Source of the DNA: Desarmillaria ectypa
Taxonomy: Eukaryota > Basidiomycota > Agaricomycetes > Agaricales > Physalacriaceae
Length of the DNA stretch: 64,000 nucleotides
Direction: 5' to 3'
NCBI GenBank assembly: GCA_030407005.1
Contig: JAUDYN010000004.1
Coordinates: 2,914,001 to 2,978,000, forward strand
A program made the position numbers and the translations under genes. Positions within the stretch are counted from its first letter, which is position 1. Each line of letters opens with the position of its first letter. This document shows, piece by piece, positions 10,557 to 21,215 of this stretch. Below the pieces are notes generated by a model. It had not been told where the DNA came from, did not search any database, and saw only the letters and a list, made by a program, of their open reading frames with translations.

Positions 10557-11734
10557 GACTGCATGAAGTCCTTCACCTCCCACATTAATACCCGACACAC
10601 ACCACTCTATCTTGCTTTCATGCTCTCTAGGTTGCTATCCAATGTCGCTTCTCATTTACCTGGTTATTGTGGGTTTCTGTGTCTTGGGCGCTCCTACCGG
10701 CCGGTATATCATGCAAAGGGGGGAATTGGGACTCCAGAGAGAGAGCTACGTCTGATTCTCAAGTCTATTATGCAATGGTCGGTCACAGTACGATACAGTT
10801 TTACGAAGAAACCAACTTGGACGTTTCGAAGATTCTGGGACTGTTGATCTTTCCATATAATGACATCGAATGATTAGGGTGGATTGGTTTGTGTTCACTG
10901 CTTTCGACGGGTCCTGTGATTTTAGGTGAGTAACTCTGAGGGCTCCTAAAGGAGTCTCTCGTCCGACCGTCTCCCCATCACATTGATAGTGACTCTAACC
11001 GGAATAAATATTCTCCCTACTCCCTCCAAATACCGTGAGTGTTTCCTGTATGGTAGACGGGAAGCTCCAGGTAAACGGATAACGCCCATAGCGTGAGTGC
11101 AGAGGCTAGCGCGTTTTTGATAGCCCAAAATGGGTCCCTAAAAGGTTTCGTTTTCACCTTCAGTTTTTACGCCTCTGTTTTGAGTGTTGTAAAACAAAAA
11201 AGTACCTCAATTCCATTGTTCCATAGGGAGAAAGCACTCCTGACCTCAGCCCAAAGGAAAGCTAAAATGCACTGGCCTTTGGTGTGAATTTTGTAGTCCT
11301 CTTCAGGAAATATTTAGATCTTAGACTTGGAAACCGCTGTATGTCGTCGATTTGAAGTTTGTATCGATGACTCTGAGTTTACCACGGTGGCTGAAGCGTG
11401 TTGGATCGCGAGCAGCAAAGAAACTTGTTTTAGAAACTTAGACAAAGTTTTATCCACATTTCATGTAAAACCACACTCTACGCGTGTTACTTTTGAAATC
11501 ACCACGCTTTATGCGTATTGTTACCGTGACAAGGTATAAGTCAAAGGTCAAAATTGAAAAATTTTCCCGCAATAGGCCGTGCCTCGATCACGTGCGGGTG
11601 CAAAGTTTAGCTTCTTGTTCATTATTCTCCCGCGGAAAACAATGACTGCACGCTGAATTTGAGTTTTCTGGCCGCAGTTATAAAGACTGTATGTATTTGA
11701 TGTCTCCCTGTATCTCTATCGCTCATCCTCTACG
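10557..11734. other. Intergenic region, about 1.2 kb
   Basis: Between TPT1 and the FunK1 kinase. It holds one small open frame with a hydrophobic start (10642-10755, 37 residues), discussed as a finding, and several frames without family resemblance. The sequence from about 11570 onward is the FunK1 promoter and matches the region upstream of the truncated copy (from about 14794). Confidence 0.55.
11570..11734 (+). promoter_or_regulatory. FunK1 promoter with TATA box
   Basis: A TATAAAG box lies at 11680-11686, 49 bases before the ATG. The upstream stretch containing CTCGATCACGT (about 11583-11593) recurs as CTCGATCACGT near 14802, ahead of the truncated copy. The promoter was therefore part of the duplicated unit. 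Confidence 0.5.
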
Positions 11735-14538
11735 ATGCACAGCCACGCTTCTGAGCCACCCCGCTCACCTTCGCCTTCTGCAAGTGTCAAGTCTAATTCT
11801 GCGGAGACCGGACAATCGACGAACACAGCGCGTGGAATTACCAACAAAATTCTGCAGAACGTACGCGAAACACCTCGACACCGCCGTCACACTGAAAATC
11901 GATCGCATGCGAGTGGCACCATGGAGGCGCATAGAGCCGATGTGGTCGAAGACCTTGGACAGGTTCCCGAGGTTTCTTTGGAATACTACAAGAAATTCAT
12001 TCTTCCCCATGCTGCTTATCGAGACCATGTTGAAGAGATTGTTCAAGTTCTTGAAGTCGATGGCGTACTGAAGGCCTTTGAAGGCGAATCGGGACTACGA
12101 TGGGCGGACTTTCCTAATGACCCCAAGGATGGTGGAAATACAGAAAACGAAACTTTCAAGTATATGGCCACTATTGCTTCGGCTATCGTCAACGCGGCTC
12201 AGCAGGTGCTTCCTGGAGATCGACAACCTACAACGGTCATGGAATGCAAACCTCACGAGCCTGCTGCTTCAGAAGGACGCAATGGTTCATTCATCTCTGA
12301 TGGGCACTACAGAATTCTTCAATCTAGACGTCCGAAGTATTTCCAAAACGCGAGATCCCGTACGGTCGTGGACGCGTTTGCTAACACTGATACCGTGAGT
12401 GGCATTCTCACATTTTTGCTCGAACACACTCACCTCATAGCGGCTCATGGATGATAGGACAGGCTTGCCTCTGATCGACCGGCGCTAGAAGAATACAAGC
12501 GTGGTGACCAAGTTGACGACCGGAATGATGTAAGACTTCACAACTTTTTTGACTCTGTGTCTCTCATCTAGTTGAATAGAATATCGAAAAATTGATTGGG
12601 AACACGTCTCAAGCTATGTACGCTGACCCCACTCGCCGTTTTATGTTTGGAGCTACGATTGAAAACACGAGCGCTCGGTTCTGGTTCTTCTCGCGAGCTA
12701 TTGTCCTTACCTCTGAATCATTCAACTTCATCAAGGTTACCATCAATACCTCTTCGTAGATGCTGTGACTGATAAATTTTCTAGGACTACACCCATTTAA
12801 TCCATTATGTGCTTTCCTTGTCCTTCGCGACGGAAGAAGAACTTGGCTACGATCTATCTGTTACTCGTGTTGCTTATCCCCTCGACGAAAATCCCTCAGT
12901 GCATACCATTCAATATGACTATCGTGTGGGCGAGAATACATACCGAACCATTGAATGTCTCAGCTCCTTCCGCGCAAGTGGCCTTCTATCTCGTGCGACC
13001 AGAGTTTGGAGGGTCCGCCAGCTCAATGACCCAGAATACCGGGAATGTGCACTCAAAGACGTTTGGGTACCTTCTGACGCCAAAACGGAACTCGAAATTC
13101 AGCAAGAGTTATTTCGTAGTATCGAGGAGAACTGTCCAGACATCGGCACAGAGTATCGAAAGCATTTCATGGAGATTTTACAGTGCGAGGTGGTACAAAC
13201 ATCTCAAAACCACAACGACGACATGCCGGTGTTCGTGCGTGCGCCTTTGGAGAAGAATAAACAAGTGATTCTTCACAGAAACAGAACAGTTAAGGGCGGC
13301 CAAGTCCTATCCGGGACAAATGTTAGTGTGCCTACGGGAGGGAGTTATGCCAACCCAAAGGCTACCTCGAGACTACAACGTCTGTATAAAGGCAAGAAGC
13401 ATATTCGGGTAGTGTTCGCAGATGTCGGCATACCTCTTAGTGAAGTGCGGCATCATAATGCCTTGTTCACGGCTCTCGTGAACGCACTGAAAGGTGACAT
13501 ACTACGATGTCATCAATGCCATCATCATTGACGCAGCCATTGCAGGTCTTCAGTACATGTTTATTGGACATTATGTTCACCGGGACATTTCCGCCGGGAA
13601 CATTCTTCTGTGTGATGGAACAGCAAGGATATCTGACCTTGAATATGCCAAAAAGTACCTATCTGATGGCCCTAAAAACGATCCAAAAACGGTATGTGTG
13701 TATTTCTCTATCTTGTGGGCTTCAAATTTACAGCTGTTGATAGGGAACTCCGGTCTACATGGCCGTAGAGGTGCAAGATACGCAGTATAAGTTCTTCATT
13801 CTCGAAGAGACGAAGCCGGTGCGCGGGAAGCCTCCTCAGCGCCCGGTGAAACCGATCTTTTTGCACAATTACCTACACGACGTCGAATCTCTTTTCTGGA
13901 TCGGTTTGCATGCACTGTTCTCAACTGTACCGGCAACGTACACCGAGGCGCAGCTCGCAGAATGTGAACCACAACGAGAGTTATTCAACTCCATTTTCCC
14001 TCACAGTCTTGACGGTGGATCTGATCGCCGTCGTCTATTCGTCTTTGCGGATTTCCAGGATGCGGAGGACGTTCTGCCTGTGGAATATAGGCCTGCTGTA
14101 GAGCAGTTTCTTTACCTGCGGAATGCCTTGGTCTACAATTACACAAAAGCCTACAAAAAGCTGGATTTTCCTCAACACGAGAATTTCGACGCAGTCTATG
14201 CCACAGACGATCCTGATGTCAATCTGTTCTTTGCTTTTCAAGCCGTGGCAGATGCAGCATACAATGGCGATACGCAGCTGTTACCCGACGAAGACATCGG
14301 TATCATCGTACCACGGCGGGCGCTGGTCTTTAGAGAGGAGAACGATGATAATGGCGATCGGGCAGACGATGAAACCTATGTCAATGATGGTTCAGACCGT
14401 TCAGATGGCGAAGAACCACCTTACAAGATGCGACGTAAAGGAGGGAATGCAAAGCAGAAGGTCGGCAGCCGCGGTACATCCGTTGTAGAAAGATCAGTAG
14501 GAAGCGCTCACAGCGCGGGAAAAAGAAAGAGATTTTAG
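11735..14538 (+). CDS. FunK1-type fungal protein kinase
   Basis: Member of the kinase-like family expanded in mushroom-forming fungi (FunK1, Pfam Pkinase_fungal). Exons 11735-12394, 12458-12529, 12580-12735, 12785-13493, 13546-13691 and 13744-14538 give 845 residues. The N-terminal third is low in complexity and then globular. Typical FunK1 phrases follow: RRFMFGATIENTSARFWFFSR, SFNFIK, LSLSFATEEELGYD, the catalytic loop HRDISAGNILL, the metal-loop equivalent SDLEYAKK (in place of DFG) and GTPVYMAVEV in the activation segment. The tail is acidic, then basic, ending KRKRF, possibly a nuclear signal. Catalytic His-Arg-Asp and Asn are present, so activity is plausible, but no substrate is known for the family. 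A partial tandem copy follows at 15040-15665. Confidence 0.88.
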
Positions 14539-15039
14539 GAAACGTCGCAGACGTGAAGGCGTTTGTGACTTTTGTCTGTGTCATGGGACCAAATGAATTT
14601 ATGACTTCGGACTGTTACTCAGGTTGATTCTCATCATTACACATCAAGGTATAAGATAATTGATAGAGAAACATATATGGGTGGGGGTGGCTACCATATT
14701 TTTCGAAGCATCTTCATTTTATCCGTTATATTTCGCTAGTCAGGACAGAAGCGGTATCGATTACTTTTCCGGGCTTCCCGGGGGGGCACAATAGGCAGAG
14801 TCTCGATCACGTATACAGTGCAATGGAACTTGAAGGTTCAACACTAGCGGTGGGTCGTCATCGTAGAAACTTTTCTTTCATAGCAGAAGCAGGTGGGGCG
14901 TCGAGCACTGATTATGGAGATCCGGGAAGTGCCGATACATCACATGACGTGTTCACCTTGGTAATCTGGATTTTAGACCCAGAGAGACGGTAACTGGTCT
15001 AGATTCATTGTCATGCACCATTCGATTGAGTATTCTGAT
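14539..15039. other. Spacer between FunK1 gene and its truncated copy
   Basis: The first part is the 3' flank of the kinase gene. The second part, from about 14794, matches the upstream region of the intact gene. The segment around 14664-14755 (from ATATGGGTGGGGGTGGC through ATTTTATCCGTTATATTTCGC) matches 16050-16115. This marks the 3' ends of the two duplicated units. Confidence 0.6.
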
Positions 15040-15665
15040 TGTAGCTGTAAAGAATGTATGTGTTTATGTCCCCCTTTGTCTCTATCGCTCACCTTCGTCA
15101 TCGTCTAATACTGCGGAGATCAGACAGCCGATGAATACTGCACGCAGAATTACTTAAGACTTGCACAGTTCCAGAATACAGAGGAAGTGCTTCCTGCTGA
15201 ATACAGGCCTCCTGTGGAGTGCCTCCTTTATATTCGCTTCGTCCTGGCTTACCACTGCGACAGAGTAGAAAATCTTCCGGGCTTTCCTCAGCACAAGCAT
15301 TTTAACAAGGTCTATGGTACAGAGCAGCGTAACAGTGATATGTTCCTGGTTTTAAAGCTGCTGCAGAAGTAGCCTACAATGGCGGGACTCGATTCCTGTT
15401 ACTCGATAAAGCCGAAGAAACGATTAATATTAATCGGCCACGAGTGCTCATCTTCAGAGAGAACAGTGATGATGGTGATCGAGACGGCGACCAGACTTAT
15501 ATTGTTGATGGTGTGGAGCACTCAGGACGTGAAGACAACGAGGGACCGCCTTACAAAGTGCGACGGAAGGGCGGGAAGGTCACTGACAGCAGCCACCATC
15601 GGCGGTCCATTGAGCGGGAATCTGTGGAAGGCACTCATAGTGTAGGAAAACAAAAAAGAATTTAG
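15040..15665 (+). pseudogene. Truncated tandem copy of the FunK1 kinase gene
   Basis: The leader GTATGTGTTTATGTCCCCC and a Ser/Asn-Thr-Ala stretch match the 5' end of the intact gene. The copy then jumps, at about 15160, to sequence matching the C-terminal quarter. Matching pairs are FQNTEEVLPAEYRP against FQDAEDVLPVEYRP, FPQHKHFNKVYGTE against FPQHENFDAVYATD, and PPYKVRRKGGK against PPYKMRRKGGN. The whole kinase domain is missing. The reading frame shifts near 15370, and the final part (to the stop at 15665) is open in another frame. An RNA could still be made, but no intact protein is encoded. This is a deleted and decayed tandem duplicate. Confidence 0.85.
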
Positions 15666-16247
15666 GGGGTGTACAGAGCGTCCGTCATTGCAGAAGTATA
15701 GGTGTTTGTTTACGTCATAAGAAAGAATGAATTGATAGATTTCAACCGTTGTCAATTCTCGTTGTTACGCGATGCCGTAGAGGGAATCACTCAGCAGCTA
15801 CTGACATAGGGCGTGCAGTACACACGATACCAAATGTTCACACAAACGATATCAATACGTTCGCGGAATCCCAATACATTTATGTACATAAACTCCTTCC
15901 TCGTACGTCTATCTGTACAGTGGTTACGAGTACCTACAACAGCTAACGTGTACAAGTGGGGGTTGTTATGACGCCGTATTAAGCTTTTACAGATAGCATA
16001 CTATTTCATCGAAAGCGAGAACGAGGAAGTATAAGTGAAAGATAGACAAACACATCTGGGTATGGGTTAAAAGAGTTGCCACCATCTTTTTTGCCTTTGC
16101 ATTTTATCCATTTGCCTAGCCAGGTCCGGGGCGGTGTATAAGGGAGCCTGCATGGGATGAGCGGACATCTTTTTTGGGGCTGTTTTTAAGGGTAGTCTAC
16201 AGGTGTTTTATTGAGTAACCACGGAAAATAAGGATGACGGTTCATAC
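15666..16247. other. 3' flank of the FunK1 copy and spacer
   Basis: The segment 16035-16140 matches the 3' flank of the intact FunK1 gene (about 14660-14760), so the duplicated unit ends about here. The remainder holds only short frames. The WG-repeat gene ends at 16248 on the other strand. Confidence 0.5.
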
Positions 16248-18687
16248 TCACTCGTCTACATGAACAAGGTATTCCTTGTCGTTCCTCAAACCCGTTAAGA
16301 CCTGACTAATCTCAGCCTGCAGCATCAATCGTATATTATTAGGAACGTTGATCTTTCGGCGCCACATCGCGACGCTGTTGCCAGATGGCGAGGGCAGGAA
16401 GATGAAGACAATAACCTGAGCAGCAGGATCGTAGAAGGCTACAGACTCTTGAAGTATCTTGTCTCGCGTTTTTTGTAGTTGATCAAACGTCAACCAGTCA
16501 AAAGCCGGCTCATTAGGATTTTTCGGAGATCTGTAATCTGCATTGACGAACAGAGCACCTCTTTCTTGGCTTTGGAGAAATCGATGGAGCTAAGTTATAT
16601 TTTAGCGAGGCTTTTATGTGTGAATAGTGTTAGAACGCACTCCGTATGAGCCCAAAGAGTAATTCACGACCTGTACCCATGAAATCACAGACGAGACGCG
16701 CTCATCTTTGTCTGGAGAAAACCCCCAGTATATCCTCTCTTTCGCCTTGCGCATCCTTCCAAAGAGCGCGTTCTTGACAGCGTCCAATGCCGCACCCCGG
16801 GAATCAATGAACTTGACGTTAGTATACTCATTCATCTTGTTGTGGGGTATTCCGTAATCAAGAGGAGTCACAGTTCCTTTATACGCGTGAGTTAGGGTCT
16901 TGGACGGTAGAGAATAGCTGGTATTCTTCGTAGGCGGTATTGGAGCATGGCGTACGATTCCCATCATCCTTTTCAAAGCCGCCTTGGGGGAAAAACGGGT
17001 GCGACGGGAATCGTAGTCTTCTTCTTCCTCTTCTTCTTCTTCAATGGGGTCAAACCCAGTAACGCTCATTCCCGAATCTCCCCAAGTACCTCCGCCGCCG
17101 CCGCCTCCAGTACCCCAAGCATCTTTTCCATCACCTCCAGTACCACCCCAGCCATCATTTCCACCGCCTCCAGTACCACCCCAGCCATCGTTTCCACCGC
17201 CTTCAGTACCACCCCAGTCGTCGTTTCCACCACCTCCACCGCCCCAGGCATCTTTACTGCCTCCCCAAGCATCATTATCCCCACCTCCCGCCGCCGGAGG
17301 ACCCCAGGAATCTTTGCCTCCGCCACCTCCATCGCCCCAGGAATCTTTACCACCACCCCAAGAGTCCTTTCCACCGCCTCCAGCAGCCGGGGCACCCCAG
17401 GGATCTTTACCTCCAGCATTTCCACCAAAATCATCCTTTCCGCCTCCTCCACCACCGCCCCGCGACTCCCCCCAGTTTCCGCTGCCTCCTCCACCACCAT
17501 CGCCCCAACCGGCGCCCCATTCGTTTCCTCCTCCTCCTCCGCCCCAGTTATCCGCCTCAGGATTATGCCGCCCGTGTTTGCTATCCTGCGGCTGATGCTT
17601 CTCATTGTGCTTCTCCCTCTTATTATTCTTCTTGTCTTTCTTTGCCTCATGGGGTGGAGGAGGAGGAGGCGGAGGAGCCTTCTTCTGCTGAGAAATCCCA
17701 GGATAAGGATTGCCCTGCCCAGGATAGGGATTTCCCTGCTTCATTTGCATCATGTGGGCTTGAGCATTCGCTAGCCCTGGAAATGCCTTGGGAACGGCAG
17801 CAGGACTTTGGGTAGCAAAACGAACATAATTGTTCGGCTGTGATGTATTGAGCAAAGAATTCAATATCTGAGAGTGCTGCTGGGTCGACAGGACGTTTCT
17901 GGTCCCAGCGGGCCCTGTAGGCACAGAAGACGTGGTTACCTTGGAAAGCCGTTTCGCTTCCTCACTCCAGCCTCTCCAGCCAGCCGCCGGAGGTACCGCC
18001 AGTTTTGGTGGTGGTGGAGGCTGACGATGGGGTATCGATTCTTCCTCGTAGTCGTCCTCGCTATCGTACTCTTCGTATTCCTCCTCACCCCAGTCTCCGC
18101 CCCCACCGCCACCGCCACCCCAGCCACCATCGGCGAAGGTTTGACCAGCAGCACCGGGCCAAGCAGCCGCAAAGTCGTTTGGGCGCCCCGGGCCCTTTCC
18201 TGCGAGCGGGACTTGCTTCCAGGCCGACCCAGTAGAGGCCGCAACCGAATTTCGTTTGCCGGGATTGTGATGAGGAGCGCCTAGAGGTCTATGCGCTGGA
18301 TGAGGTTCCCAATGACCTCCAGGCATTTGAGTGTCAATGTTTTCAGGCCAAGGATCACTACCAGCACCGCCGCCAGTTTTGGCAGGATCGTCAGCACCCC
18401 ATTGGTCCGGAGCATCATCCAGGAGACCACCTGTATATCGATGAATTGGATGGTGAGCCATCTATGTTTAGTGCCCGTCCGTCCATCACTGTTTCAAAAA
18501 AACGTGTGACGACGGATGAAGTACAGGAGAGCTCACCACCACCTAGGCCCATCAACCCGCCGTCGTCATCGTCCTTGGCATCGAAAACAGGCACTGGCGC
18601 TGGTGTTGGTTCCGGCATGGGCTCCTGCTGCTTTTCATGCTTTTGCTCCTCTGGCTGCTTCTGCTTTCCCTTCTTGTTCCTGGCCAT
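16248..18687 (-). CDS. WG/GW-repeat protein with conserved C-terminal domain
   Basis: Exons 18687-18537, 18430-16641 and 16589-16248 give 760 residues. The start is a Lys/Glu/Gln-rich segment (MARNKKGKQKQ). The middle (about residues 290-480) is a Gly-rich tandem repeat whose units end in DSWG, DAWG, DDWG or DGWG, with well over a dozen Trp residues each next to Gly. A Pro-rich, charged stretch precedes it. The last 230 residues look like a folded domain (KRMMGIVRHAPIPP, LTHAYKGTVTPLDYGIP, FDWLTFDQLQKTRD and VFIFLPSPSGNSVAMWRRKI). I recognise this as conserved among basidiomycetes but cannot name a function. The first intron (18536-18431) joins phase-1 ends and avoids the ATG at 18461, which follows an in-frame stop. 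The gene is divergent from the MPDU1 homologue. Confidence 0.8.
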
Positions 18688-18993
18688 AACGGAATTGCGC
18701 TGATGATCAGAATTGTATTCAAAGGACTTCGTGCGACCGAGGGCGTTGCATAAACCAAAATAGAGAGGTCTTTCCCAGAGAGGGACAGGCAGAATGCAGC
18801 GCACTGGGCACAATGAGTACAATGGGTACCAACATCAGCGGCATCGAGAAGGAAAAGATCATCGCGACACGAGGCAGATCCTGGCCACGTGGTCAACCCG
18901 ATTAAAGTTTTGTACTGCAACCACCACGATGTCTGCCTCATATCCTTGCTGAGAGAAAGGCCCCACTCATTGGATTTCCTTCGTAGTGGCCAA
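18688..18993. promoter_or_regulatory. Shared divergent promoter region
   Basis: 306 bases between the starts of the WG-repeat gene (minus) and the PQ-loop gene (plus). No TATA box stands out. In-frame ATGs exist upstream of 18994 (the frame opens at 18889), but homology begins at 18994. Confidence 0.4.
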
Positions 18994-19836
18994 ATGACCA
19001 CTATTACTCGGAATCTACCATGGTTCATGCGTGACCTCGGTGTTTCCATCATTGGGCAGGAATGCTACACGTCGTTGGTCGAGAATCTCACCCTCACTGA
19101 CGTTCAGTGCCTTAAATACGCTCTATCCAAGGGCCTTGGAGTTGGAATTGTCATTGGAGGATCTGTCATGAAGGTCCCTCAGCTATTGCTTATTCTGCGC
19201 GCCCATTCTGCCAGAGGACTTTCTCTGACCGCGTTTTCCTTCGAAACACTCGCCTACTCCATAAACCTCTTCTATTCGTTTCGAAACGCGTTCCCTTTCT
19301 CGACCTACGGCGAGAACCTGTTCTTAACCATTCAAAACGCACTCATTACTTGTCTCATCGTTTATTACTCCCCTCGGTCTCCCAAACGCAACGTCAACCT
19401 CGCAACGGTATTCCTAGGAATGCTCCTCACAGCGGTGCTACTGTACGTTATTCCCGAAGGAATCCTGTCCTTTCTACAACTTTCTACCCTTCCTTTGTCT
19501 ATCTTCTCCAAACTGCCGCAAATACGGCAAAACTACCGCGCTCAGTCAACTGGACAGCTTTCCGCATTTGCTGTCTGGTCGCAGATCATCGGATGCTTGG
19601 CCAGACTGTTTACGACATTACAGGAGGTGGGAGATTGGCTGATTTTAGGCAGCTTCCTTCTGGCGTTGGCGATGAATGGCATCCTTGGTTTTCAGTTATG
19701 GATGTATTGGGGCAAAACGGAAGTCGGGGAGAAGGGTTTTGAGCTTCATACCGACATATCGAGAGCGGTGACTCCCCCGCTTCCATCTCCAGCTGTGTCA
19801 AGTCGGAGAGGACGGAAGCTTCAAGACGATGCCTGA
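18994..19836 (+). CDS. MPDU1-like PQ-loop membrane protein
   Basis: Homologue of mannose-P-dolichol utilization defect 1, an ER membrane protein needed for the use of dolichol-linked mannose and glucose in glycosylation. It is intronless, 280 residues from the chosen ATG. Both PQ-loop repeats are visible: KVPQLLLILRAHSARGLS near residue 65 and KLPQIRQNYRAQSTGQLS near residue 180. Each is followed by the family pattern (FETLAYSINLFYSFRNAFPFS, LARLFTTLQEVGD). Hydrophobic helices number about seven. The tail is Ser/Arg-rich. The open frame extends upstream to 18889, but the extra 35 residues are not conserved, and similarity starts at ECYTSLVENLTL. The absence of introns is unusual for this window. 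Confidence 0.9.
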   Translation: MTTITRNLPWFMRDLGVSIIGQECYTSLVENLTLTDVQCLKYALSKGLGVGIVIGGSVMKVPQLLLILRAHSARGLSLTAFSFETLAYSINLFYSFRNAFPFSTYGENLFLTIQNALITCLIVYYSPRSPKRNVNLATVFLGMLLTAVLLYVIPEGILSFLQLSTLPLSIFSKLPQIRQNYRAQSTGQLSAFAVWSQIIGCLARLFTTLQEVGDWLILGSFLLALAMNGILGFQLWMYWGKTEVGEKGFELHTDISRAVTPPLPSPAVSSRRGRKLQDDA

Positions 19837-20167
19837 CCCTTGCAAGGCTTCCCTATAGCTGCGGCGAGCCGTTTATCGTCACTGACGGCATCTATACCTG
19901 GTCAGGATCGGTTTTGCCTTTTATTCTCATGTTACGATGCTTAGTCCCTAGATTTAGTGAACTCAATTGTCTTTCATATGCGGTATTTCTTCTGGGTGGA
20001 GCTTGCCGAGTCCTCTCCTCTGTACACGTCTTGGATTTCAATAAACATATTTATCCTCTTGAGAGGGTTCATGCGGCTAGTAAGAGAAAGGAAACAGGTA
20101 CGTGGTCGACTACCCAAAAGCGTTCAATATGATACAGGTCCGCTTAGGTCTTCTATGTAACGAAGCA
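19837..20167. other. Short intergenic region
   Basis: 331 bases between two convergent genes. It should hold both 3' ends. Nothing else was recognised. Confidence 0.5.
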
Positions 20168-21061
20168 TCATTCCTTGCAGTATCCTTCACTGTCGGTGAT
20201 ATAGTTAATGGAGCCGTCAGACTGAGTCTGTCCACCAACGTTGGTGGCATCAGCAATGGTATGGCATTTGCTGAACAAGGAGCAGGTCAAGAGGGGACTG
20301 CCGCCCTGTTAGAGAGGAGTCAGCATCTTCTACCAACACAGTATTCTTGGTACGGACCTTTCCATTGACATCGTGGTAGGCTGTGTAAAGAAAGTTGGGC
20401 ATTGGAGACATACGGACAGAAAGCCACTTACAATTAATGTAGACACATCCATCAACACTATTGCACATGTCCTTGCAGTCTGAAAGAGAGGGTATAGTGA
20501 GAAACGCTCCTCCGATACGAACCTTCATACGCACCCTGAACAGTGTCAACCAATCCGTAGGTCAAGTAGTCGCTTCCTTCGACAGCCCCAGTATAGTTGG
20601 AGAATACATCTGTGTAGCCGTTACCAGTAGCAGGGGGGGGTTTCGGGCTCGGGCACCAATAGCCGGACTTGCATATATCAAGGTACCAGCAGAGCATCTG
20701 TGACAAGATATGTATCAGCGGTATGTTGAGAGAAACGCGAAGCAGCGATACTAACATCGTCCTTGAGCCAAGGTACAGTGAGGTTGCCTGGCAAGTCTTC
20801 AGGATAGTCGCCGTAGTACCACCCAGGCGTGCAATGGTGATGCCAAGGCGGGATGGCAGCGCCATAGTAGTCCTCTGCGGTCAGATTGGCGGTGAGGTTA
20901 GCCAAAAATTGAATTTCTGTGGAATTCAAGGATATAGTGGTATTGCCAATGATGGTAGTAGCATTGCCTGCGATGGTGGTGTTGCCTGTGACAGTGGTGT
21001 TGTCTGCACCACGAACTAGAATGACGGTCGCAGCGGTTACGAGGAGAGAGGAGAGACGCAT
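20168..21061 (-). CDS. Small secreted cysteine-rich protein B
   Basis: Paralogue of the protein at 3145-3965. Exons 21061-20756, 20697-20535, 20479-20432, 20380-20358 and 20305-20168 give 225 residues. After a signal peptide (ending near LVRGA) comes an insert rich in Asn-Thr/Ser sequons (TVTGNTT, AGNATT, GNTT and so on), absent from A, which predicts heavy N-glycosylation. The shared blocks then follow: YGAAIPPW, PGWYYGDYP, PWLKDD, YTDVFSNYTGAVEGSDYLTYGLVDTVQ as two conserved segments, CKDMCNSVDGC, YHDVNGK and DGSINYITDSEGYCK. Exons 3-5 have exactly the same lengths as in A. Function is unknown; location is extracellular. Confidence 0.87.
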
Positions 21062-21215
21062 TTTATGAACTGAAGTACTTGGATGGGTCTCAAGAGGCTG
21101 GAGAATAAGAGATGTTTTCCGTTGAATTTATAGAGACGCATATTGGTATGACAACATGAGTCTGACTATTCAAGAATACATCGTCTGCCGGCGCAGCAAG
21201 TACCTGAGCACGGTG
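21062..21215 (-). promoter_or_regulatory. Promoter of secreted protein B
   Basis: A TATA box (CTATAAAT on the minus strand, about 21127-21134) lies 66 bases before the ATG. The element GCTCAGGTACT (minus strand, 21199-21209) is identical to the one before the paralogue, at nearly the same distance (148 against 144 bases). Confidence 0.6.

Noticed and set aside
16947..17774. 275-codon open frame on the plus strand rich in Ser/Thr/Ala/Pro, and a 183-codon Pro-rich frame at 17044-17595
   Set aside because: Both are antisense to the Gly/Trp repeat region of the WG-repeat gene. The low-complexity codons keep all frames open, and neither has homology or splice partners.
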